Source: Citrobacter europaeus
Lineage (GTDB): Bacteria; Pseudomonadota; Gammaproteobacteria; Enterobacterales; Enterobacteriaceae
Direction: 5' to 3'
Assembly: GCA_020099315.1 (NCBI GenBank)
Contig: CP083650.1
Coordinates: forward strand, 1,178,001-1,242,000
Length of the DNA stretch: 64,000 nucleotides
The notes below the pieces were generated by a model. The model did not search any database. It was not told the origin of the DNA and saw only the letters and a list, made by a program, of their open reading frames with translations. A program made the translations under genes and the position numbers. Of this stretch, positions 52,346-61,100 are shown piece by piece (position 1 is the first letter of the stretch; the number at the start of each line of letters is the position of its first letter).

Positions 52346-52839
52346 CTGCCTTAAGGGAAATTTATTTAATATGTATGAGTTGCAATTATTCAGTTTATAA
52401 GAATAACGAGTCAGAGCTATATTTTTGACTAATGATACAGTGTCGTAAGTATTTTTTCTTTCTTCTTGTAAAAGCGTGCCACCCCGCGTACGGCATAGCC
52501 CTCCCGCCAGGATAGCTCCATTTTTCTCAAATTTTATCTATGCAATTCTTGCTATTTGTTATCTCAAAACCACACTTCAAAAAAGATTGTTATTCACTTT
52601 TGTTATAGTTAATCAACAAGTTCGTGTGGTTTTAGGCATGTCTTAAGCTAGAATTAATCCTGATTAAACGTTTTTACGTATCAATAAATGACTAAAGATA
52701 GTTAAAAACTTAATTTTTAACCAACTGTTTGACATGGAATCCACTATGGTAATTAAGCACCAGGGGTGGATGCTGATCTCGCGTTTTGTGAGTAACCAAA
52801 AGCGAGACATATCTTAAATATGGAAATAAGGGTTTTAGA
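52346..52839. other. AT-rich leader/promoter region upstream of the PilZ gene
   Basis: 494 bases with no supported gene. It contains a perfect 10-base inverted repeat, AAAACCACAC (52566-52575) and GTGTGGTTTT (52624-52633), 48 bases apart. A TTGACA is at 52729-52734. A hairpin in the presumed leader pairs CTCGCGTTTTG (52778-52788) with CAAAAGCGAG (52797-52806), one bulged base, 33 bases before the PilZ start. The base composition is unlike that of the rcl genes and suggests a separate acquisition, which is inference. Confidence 0.5.
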
Positions 52840-53535
52840 ATGAGCTTTGGATTAGCAAAGGAAAACAAGTTTGAAATCATAGCTACCCTTCGAGAAGAGC
52901 TGCACAAGAAAACGAAACTGGAAGTCTTATGCGAAAACAGTAGCGTTATCACGCAGTTAGAGAAGGTCGATTTCGAGCGGTTTGTGATCTCCGGGCACGA
53001 AGACATTGTTCCTGAAAAGGTCCAATACTTTATCCTGCACAGCGAAAGCGGGATTGTGAAATTTAGTGCCAGATTCGAACAAACCTCATCAGCAGGTGCG
53101 GAAGCAGGATTATCCTACCTCATCCCGGATATGATTTTCTTTGCCCAGCAGCGACAAAATCAGCGTTTTTCCTTCCTGAAGGGTTACGACTTTTTCTGTT
53201 TTGGTCGTTACAAAAACGGAGAAAACTACTCTCTGAAGATTAAAAACATCTCGCAGGGCGGTTGTGCATTAATTGTTAAAGATGTGAACTCCCGTTTTCT
53301 TTATAAAGATGCGGTGATTAAAAATGCCACACTGGATTTTGATACGTTTGGCAGTTTACAGCTGGATTTAAAAGTGATCGATGTCGTCATGATCAATGAA
53401 TTTGATGATGATAATCAATTGTATTCCTGTCATCAGATCTCATGCGGGTTCGATTTTAAAAACCGTCGCGAAGAGACTGAGGTCGAGAAAATTATTATTA
53501 AATTTTTAATGAGTAACAAGATTAGAAGCTTATAA
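52840..53535 (+). CDS. YcgR-like PilZ-domain c-di-GMP receptor
   Basis: 231 residues; AAGGG at 52825-52829 precedes the ATG. An N-terminal YcgR-like beta domain (about 1-100) leads into PilZ, whose two c-di-GMP motifs are complete: RQNQR at 105-109 (RxxxR) and NISQGG at 136-141 ([DN]xSxxG). The layout is that of YcgR (244 residues), where FVQRRRYFR sits at the same joint, but sequence identity is low and it is not the core ycgR. No flagellar genes are near. It is first in a row with a LuxR-type regulator and an EAL protein and presumably senses c-di-GMP for a local output. Confidence 0.85.
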   Translation: MSFGLAKENKFEIIATLREELHKKTKLEVLCENSSVITQLEKVDFERFVISGHEDIVPEKVQYFILHSESGIVKFSARFEQTSSAGAEAGLSYLIPDMIFFAQQRQNQRFSFLKGYDFFCFGRYKNGENYSLKIKNISQGGCALIVKDVNSRFLYKDAVIKNATLDFDTFGSLQLDLKVIDVVMINEFDDDNQLYSCHQISCGFDFKNRREETEVEKIIIKFLMSNKIRSL

Positions 53536-53550
53536 GGAGCGGTGAACAGG

Positions 53551-54138
53551 ATGTTGATGTGTGGCAGTGATAATTTTGTAGGCAACGGTCTGTTTACCTA
53601 CCTGACAAGCAAACATGTACCGATACAAACATTCCCGTTTGAGGATATGTTGCATCAGACATCATTATGCCAGCATCAAACCATGGTTTTTAATATCATT
53701 GATAATGAACAACCGTGTTCAGCGATCGTGCAGTTTCTGAATAAAAACCGCTTTAAGTTTTATAATAACGTCGTGGTAATTGTTGCTGATAGCCTGGTGG
53801 CAAAATTATGCGTCGAGTTGTTATATGTTGAAAAAACAATAGTTTTGACTGAGAAATCTTCGCTGCGTGATTTCGGTCAACTGGCGTCGTTAACGGTCGG
53901 GAAATGGAATCCCCGACTATATCGTTCGCAGAAAAGATTAACCGAGAGAGAACAGCAGATCCTGAATTTGTTGGTAAGCGGTTATTCCGCTAAAGAAATT
54001 TCAGAGTTAGTTAGTCTGAACTATAAAACTATTCAGGCGCATAAGATGCGGGTCGTCGCCAAGCTGGGACTGACCAATACCTCTGAGTTAAATAAATTAA
54101 TTGTCAGATTTACCCATCGTATGTCTTTTTTACCCTAA
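53551..54138 (+). CDS. LuxR-type transcriptional regulator
   Basis: 195 residues from the ATG at 53551; a GTG at 53542 is in frame, but AAGGAG (53534-53539) sits only 2 bases before it and 11 before the ATG, so the start is uncertain. The C-terminal third is a GerE/LuxR HTH (RLTEREQQILNLLVSGYSAKEISELVSLNYKTIQAHKMRVVAKLGL). The N-terminal about 120 residues resemble a receiver in size but show no acidic pocket or phosphoacceptor Asp in the expected places, as in unorthodox regulators such as EcpR, FimW or BglJ. It follows the PilZ gene by 15 bases, so probably the same operon. Target genes unknown; the neighbouring autotransporter is a candidate. Confidence 0.8.
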   Translation: MLMCGSDNFVGNGLFTYLTSKHVPIQTFPFEDMLHQTSLCQHQTMVFNIIDNEQPCSAIVQFLNKNRFKFYNNVVVIVADSLVAKLCVELLYVEKTIVLTEKSSLRDFGQLASLTVGKWNPRLYRSQKRLTEREQQILNLLVSGYSAKEISELVSLNYKTIQAHKMRVVAKLGLTNTSELNKLIVRFTHRMSFLP

Positions 54139-54239
54139 GTTGGCCATTCTTTTCTGATGTAACACACCTAATAGTAGATACAATTCGGGAGTGATGTTGA
54201 CTGGTTTTTAATTTCTATGATTTATTGAGGGGGAGCGGA

Positions 54240-55007
54240 ATGTTTAATTCCAGTGAGGTGCTAACTGCGCTTGAAAGGGCATTGAATACCAGTCAGCTTT
54301 ATATGGTTTATCAGCCTATTTTTAACTTGCGTACTCAGAGTATTAGTGGGTTTGAAGCATTAATGCGTTGGAATAGCCCTCAGATGGGTATGATCTCTCC
54401 CGATGTTTTTATTACATTACTGGAAGACAGCGGCAATATCATTTCAATTGAAGATATGGTTATCCACACTCCCTGGGATGTGGCAACCTGTTGGCCAGAC
54501 CCCCTTGTACTATCAGTCAATATTTCCGCGCTTGAATTTTGCGATCCTCTGTTACCCCAACGTGTCAGAAAAAACCTTACCGCCTGCGGACTGCCGCCCC
54601 ATCGATGCCAGATAGAGGTCACGGAAACGTCGCCGCTGTGCGACAGTCAGATAGCGGCTAAAAATATGATGGAGTTGAAGGCGATAGGGGTCAAACTTGC
54701 CCTTGATGATTTTGGAACCGGCCACGCTAATCTTAACTATCTGTTGAAATATCCTTTTGATACCTTAAAAATTGACAAGGAATTTGTCACCGGCATTGAA
54801 CCCGACACCCGCTCAACAAAGATTGTGGAGGGTATCATTTCACTGGCGCATAATTTTGGGATTGAAGTTCTGGCCGAAGGGGTGGAAACCCAGTCCGAAC
54901 TGGACCGCCTGATGCAGATTGGTTGTGACAAAATTCAAGGCTTTTTCATTTCTCCTCCGGTGTTGGCAGAAGAGATCCCTACACTCTTAGTACAATATAA
55001 TCATTAA
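54240..55007 (+). CDS. EAL-domain c-di-GMP phosphodiesterase
   Basis: 255 residues from the ATG at 54240, preceded by GAGGGGGAG. It is essentially a lone EAL domain without sensor or GGDEF part. Catalytic residues all appear: Glu39 of EALMR, Asn94 in SVNIS, the EVTE block near 126-129, Asp156-Asp157 in LDDFGTG, Lys in LKIDKEF (178/180), Glu213 in LAEGVE and Gln233 in IQGFF. So active hydrolysis to pGpG is expected. It lies 101 bases after the LuxR-type gene. Similar lone EAL proteins occur in fimbrial clusters (stm0551 in Salmonella fim, absent from the fim cluster here). Confidence 0.9.
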   Translation: MFNSSEVLTALERALNTSQLYMVYQPIFNLRTQSISGFEALMRWNSPQMGMISPDVFITLLEDSGNIISIEDMVIHTPWDVATCWPDPLVLSVNISALEFCDPLLPQRVRKNLTACGLPPHRCQIEVTETSPLCDSQIAAKNMMELKAIGVKLALDDFGTGHANLNYLLKYPFDTLKIDKEFVTGIEPDTRSTKIVEGIISLAHNFGIEVLAEGVETQSELDRLMQIGCDKIQGFFISPPVLAEEIPTLLVQYNH

Positions 55008-55103
55008 TCCCTCCTTTTTACGTTTCCCAAACCCTTGATTGTGCCGCGTTGCCGGTAAGTCCGCAGACCTGAAAGCGTAGCGCATCAGGCCGCCCTGAAA
55101 GAC

Positions 55104-55132
55104 AAAAAAAAGCCCCCTGTAGAACAGAGGGC
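55104..55132 (-). terminator. Terminator of the autotransporter gene
   Basis: On the minus strand GCCCTCTGT (55132-55124), loop TCT, ACAGGGGGC (55120-55112), then TTTTTTTT (55111-55104). Placed 19 bases beyond the stop codon at 55151. Confidence 0.9.
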
Positions 55133-55150
55133 GGGTAAGTTTATATCTGC

Positions 55151-58100
55151 TTAGAACGATTTCTTAAAGCCGATAGAGGCATTGACCGGCGCTTCAACCT
55201 GCGACTTACTGCCGCCGTTGCTGAATTGCGTACCCAATTCACCGTAGACCTGCAGGTTTCTGTCGATAGACCATGACAGACCGGCGGCAACTTCAGTGCT
55301 GGAGTACTGTTGTGAAGATTCCAGCGTGGTGGTGGCGACCGCATTGCTAAAGTGCGTTTTGTCTTTTGACCCCAGTCCCTGCCAGACGTTGACCCTACCG
55401 TACGGCTGGAATTTGCCATGGTTGGTGTCATAGTCTGCGACCAGGCGCACGCCCAGACGAGCGGTAAAGGAATCAGCGGTATCCATTTTCACTTTCGTTT
55501 GGGTCACACCATCGAGATGCCCGTTATCGAAGTCGCTGTATTGATAGATCAACTGCGCCTGAGGTTCCAGACTCCATGCGCTGGCGCCCAAACGGAATGA
55601 TTTACCCACTTCTGTCGACGCCGTCAGCGTGTTGCCTCTGACGGTATACGATCCGTTATTGCCGGTCGCCGCCAGGCGGGATTTATGGTTACCGTATTGC
55701 AGGACGTTATCAACATACATTCCGTCGCCCGAGAACCAGGTGGCATAGCCGCCGACATAAAACGCGTTGTCGTCGATGTTACCGCCTTTGCCGTCGCTGC
55801 CTGTCTTCGTGCCTTTCACGTTGCTGTCGATGTCAAGAATGCTGGTATACAGTCCGGCTTTCCAACTGTCGTTAGCATACATGTCAACGCCGACCTGAAT
55901 ACCCATGGTATGGGAGCTGGTTTGTGTCCCGGCCGCATCATCCAGTTTGGTTTTTCCGGAGTAACCAATCATTCTTGCCCAGGCGCGATTATCTTCATCA
56001 ATACCCGGTTTAACTTCGTCGCCCATACGCTGGTGCATGTTGCCTAGCAGGCTGATGTCGCCCTGACGAACGACGCTGGCGAGACCAGAATACAGCATAG
56101 TTTCTGGACGATATTCGCTTCTCAGGTACCAGTTTTCACCCTGACCTTGAGCATTACCCGCATGCAGTTGATACTCAAATGCGCCAGCAGCCATACGGTC
56201 GGCGGCAAGATGGAAGGCGTCACGCGACGTTTGGGCCGTGGTGGTCGCGCCATTGAGCGCCGTCACCACTTCGATGCCATCGCCAATGGTCGGCGCGCCG
56301 AGACCAGAGCCGTCGACATCCAGCAGCGTACTACCGCTGGCTTTACCGCCATCGATAATCAGACGGTCGGCAATGCCTGCGCCGCTACCATTCTGGATTG
56401 CCGCCATGTTGATAGTCCCTTTTTCGCCGGTGTAATCCCCTTTGACGGTTAACGTTGTGCCAGTCTGCTGGCCGATGAGTGAAACATCGCCGCCGTTGCT
56501 CAGGCCCGCTACCGTCTGGTTGTAACCCTGCGTGTTCAGGGTGGTGTCAGCGACAACGTAGTGGTGTGACGCACTACTCAGGGTGTTGGTGTTACCCGCC
56601 CGCAGTACGCCGTTGGCAATCAGCGTTGCGCCGCTGTAGCTGTTTTCACCTTGTAGCTCCGTCACACCGCTACCGGTCTGATGCAACTGGCCTTCGCCGC
56701 TGATATTACCGGTCAGCGCCAGGGTATCGCCACGATTAACATTGAGTACGCCGTTATCAACGATATCCCCCTGAATGCTACCGATATTACCGCCGTTACC
56801 CAGCTGTAAAACGCCTTGTTCGATGGTGGTGCCACCGGTATAGGTGTTATCCAGCGTCAGAGTCAGGGAGCCTTTACCGGTTTTGGTCAACTGACCGTTA
56901 CCTTCGACTTCCGTTAGCAGGGAAACGTTATGTCCGTTGGTATCGAATGTCCCGCCGCCGGATTCCAGCGTCACCTGACGGGCAGTATCAAACGCTTCGC
57001 CATATTTCAGCGTACCGCCATTAAAAGTAATTCCCGTTTCTGGCGCGCCAAGGTTGGTATCGCCCGCCACCTGCAGCGTCCCTGAAGTGATGGTGGTTCC
57101 ACCGCTATAGGTATTGTCGCCAGTGAGGATGAGCGTACCAAGATCGCCTTTATTCAGGCCGCCGGTACCGCGGATCACGCTGTCGATAGTGGCGGTGTAG
57201 TTAGCGCCGTCTACTGTGCCATCGCCGACGCGAATCAGCGTGTTGGCCGTATCGGTGGTAATGGCCTCACCGCCTACGCGATAACCATCGGTAGCGAACT
57301 GTGCGCCGCTAATTATAACGTCGCCTTTGCTGTTATCGACGGTGACGTTGCCCGCTTCACCCTGGAAGACGGCAAACGCGGCATCGGTAAACGGTGCGTT
57401 CAGCGCGCCTTCTGGCGTTGATTCATCCGTAGTCCAGTTGTCGTTACCCTGGCTTGATTGCCAGATACCGTCGCCGCCGTTGATGACGCCGTTGTTTTTC
57501 CACTCGCCATTCTCACCGCCGGTGCCGTCCCAGAAGCGCAGCGTCAGTCCGGCATGGTTGACCAGGTTAACCTGGTTTTTAACCGAGGTTTGAACGTACA
57601 GGCTGTCTGCGGCTTCCGGCGCGTTGGCAATGTCCATCACATTGTTGGTCAAGGTGCCGGTGTAGTTGATGACACGATAAACGCCAACGTCAAAACTACC
57701 GCCCGGAGAGGTCTCGATATTGAGCTTACCGTCGAGCGTCAGATCGCCATTCACATCAATCAGGTCGTTGAAAGCTCCGCCAGGGGTATAGGCCTGACCA
57801 AACTGGTAATCAAGCTGTGCGTTATCGCTGAGCGTCAGTGAACCGGTAGTGAGTTTACCCACGCTGTTGATGGCGGCACCTGCGGTAATATGGCCATCGT
57901 CCAGCACATCAACCGCGCCGCCGATAATACCGTTACCGCCGAGCGTTGCCCCTGATTTCACTGTCACCTGACCGGTTGCGGCAGACTGATTACCGTTGAC
58001 CAGCAGCACACCTTCATTGACGTCCGTGGCGCCGGTCCAGGTATTATCGCCGGTCAGCGTTAATGTGCCGTCGCCGATTTTCACCAGACTGCCGCCGTTG

Positions 58101-61100
58101 CCGCTGATAATGCCGCTAATGGTGTCATCAAGATGCAAATTACCCAGCGACAATTCTTTATTCCCCAGTTCAACGTTACCCGCACCGGACAACGAACCGA
58201 TAGACGTAGCGCTGTCGACTGCGCTGATATCGACCTTGCCACCCGCCAGGTTTTTAACGACGGTATCTTCAGCCATCGCCTGGTCGGCTAAGGTCATCAG
58301 TCCGCTGTTATTCACCGTAGCATTGCCGCCGCTGGCGTTTTCTTCCAGCGCCAGGGTGCTGTCTTGTGACACGTTAACCTTCGCGTTGCCCGCGGTAGCG
58401 TTGTTGGTTAACACCGCTTTTGCTGCGCCCGTCAGGTTCAGTTTTGCGCTCGCAGCGGTGACGTTATCTGCCAGCGTTAACAGGCTGTCGGCAATGTTCA
58501 TGGTCAGGGACTGCAGACTGGTATCCGTTCCGCTGACATTGAGCGTCGCCCCCTTATTGACGTTCACAGTGCTGCTTTCATTGCTACCAAAGGCCCCGGT
58601 TTTGCTGACGTTGACCGTTACATTGTTGGCATTTCCGGTACCGGCAATTTCGGTATCGCCTTTGTAGCTGTTCGCGCGGTCGAGCGACAGGGTGCTGCCC
58701 GCATCGCTTGAACTGCTGGTGACTTTCAGTTTACCGTCGCCGGTAATCTCACCTGTTGGCGTGAAGTGGTGTGAATTGAGGTCGAACACCGCCGCGTTAT
58801 CATGTGCTCCCAGCTCAATGGTGCGATTGCTGGTCAGGTCCGCGCCCATTTGCAGCGTGGAGCCATTGTTGATAGCTAAGTCGGTTCCGCTCTGGCCGAG
58901 GTTGCTGTCGGAGGAAATCTGCAACGTACCGCCATCAATGCGCGTGCCGCCACGATACTCGTTATCGCCGCTGAGGATCAGACGACCAAGGTCGGTTTTC
59001 ACCAGCGTCAGCTTGTCAGTCGTGCTGGCTTCGCGGATAACGGACTCAATGGTCGCGGTGTAGTTTTGCCCCGCGCCACCGGCGCCAACGCGCAGCAGCA
59101 GTTCACCGGTTCCAGGCGTCTGGCCTGCGTGGGTCGCGTTTTCCGTGGTGGCATAAGCGTTAAGCGCATCGCCTTTAACGACATAGCCATCGGCGTCAAA
59201 CTGTGCCCCGGAGAAGTTAACTTCTCCCACGGCGTTATCAACGGTAACGGTTCCGCCTTTGGTGGTGAAGACAGCAAAGGACTTCTGCGCCCAAGGGGCG
59301 TTACCTTCACCGGTTGCTGTGGTCCAGTTGTTATCACCCTGGCTGCCGATCGCCATCCATTTGCCATCGCCACCGTCAATTTTGTTGTCGCCTTCAATGC
59401 CCGACGCGCCGTGGCTCTGATTGACGGTTGCGCCGTCCCAGAACTGCAGGGTAACGCCGTTGGCGTTCACCAGGTTGACCTGTTTGTCGATGGAGGTCTG
59501 GACAAAAATATTGCTCTTATCCTGGCTATCCGGTATCGCGCCTAATTCCAGCGTCTGGTTATTCAGCGTGCCGCCGTAGTTATAAATACGGTACACACCC
59601 GGTCCGAAGTTGCCGCCCTGTGAAGTCGTCACATCCAGGGTTCCGTCCAGTTGCAGATCGCCTGCGACGTTAATCAGATCGTTTAGCGCACCGCCTGGCG
59701 TATATGCCTTGCCCAGTTCAAAAGCGGAGGTCGTTTTGCTGCCGAGCTGCAGATTACCGTTGATGGATAACGTACCCGCACCGCCGTCACCGGCGCTGAG
59801 GGTCGTGGCATCGTTCATCAGCACGTTGCCGCCGATAACGCCATTGCCGCCAAGTGTGGATGTGCCGCTGACGGTGGTGGCGCCGCGCGCTGCGCTTTGA
59901 TCGCCATTGACCAGCAGCGTACCGTCAGTGACAGTGGTCTCACCGGTATAGGTGTTGTTGCCGTTCAGTCGGGTAATGCCGCTACCGATTTGCTGTAGCG
60001 CCCCGATGCCGGAGATCACACCATTGAGCAGCACGGTGTTGGCGCGGTTAATCGCCAGAACGCCGTTGTCGATAATGTCAGACACGGCGCTGACTTCGCC
60101 TTCATTTCCGCCGTCACCTAACTGCAGCGTACCAGTTTGATCAATGGTGGTAGAGCCGGTGTAGCTGTTGTTGGCGGTAAATACCGTAGTACCGCCTGCC
60201 GCACGTTCGAATTTCCCGTCGCCGCTGATGATGCCGCGATAGATCTGTGCTGCTGACGTATCCCCCTGGGTATCGAAGATAACCTTGCTGCCTGCGCCCT
60301 GGGTGGTGATATCGTAATCGCCAATGCTTGCGGCAGTACTGGTTGGCTCGACGTGGTCGCCGGTGCGCAGCGTTGCGCCATTGTTTACGGCGATGGTTTT
60401 GCTCGCCAGATTAAGGTTTTCAACGACGCGCACATCCGCATTTGACCCGCTAATGGTCAGTGAATCCCAGCCGGTGCCAATATTGGTGCCGGTATTTAGG
60501 TTGTCGCTGGCCAGCGTACCAATCTTCGCATCTTTCGTATCGGTGAAGGTGAGGGCGTTGCCTGTACCCGCAGCGGTCATGATGTGGCGCGTTTTATCCA
60601 GCGTCACATTGCCAATGTTGGCCTTATTGTTACCACCGGTACCCGCGAAATTCACTTCGCCGGCATAGGAGCCACTGCGCCAGTTGAAGGTGTCCGCACC
60701 TTCGCCTGTGTTGATTACACCACTGGTCACACCGCCGCTGATATCAATGGTGTCGTTACCTTTACCAGACTGAATGGCTACCGCCGTGTCGTTGATAGCC
60801 TGCAGGGTTCCCGTGTTGGTAATGGTTTTGCTGCTATCGCCGCTGGCGTCGATCACCGGTGATGTGGTGCTGGCCGAGATAATCTTGCCGCTGTTGGTTA
60901 ATGCGCTGACGTTTTTCGCGATGATCGCCGAACCGCCTGCGCTATCATGCACGTTGATGTCAGCATTGGTGGTGACACGACCGTCCGTATTGGCGCGAAT
61001 CCCGCTCCCTTCACTGTTTTGTACTTCAATGGTGTAGCCTTTGCCGATAGTAAGGTCGCCCGTCACCGCATCGCCATTGCGTTGTTCAAAAGCGAAGCCG

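Noticed and set aside
52739..52839. Possible c-di-GMP riboswitch in the leader of the PilZ gene
   Set aside because: The hairpin is too small and lacks the tetraloop-receptor organisation of GEMM-I or the pseudoknot of GEMM-II; treated as an ordinary hairpin.
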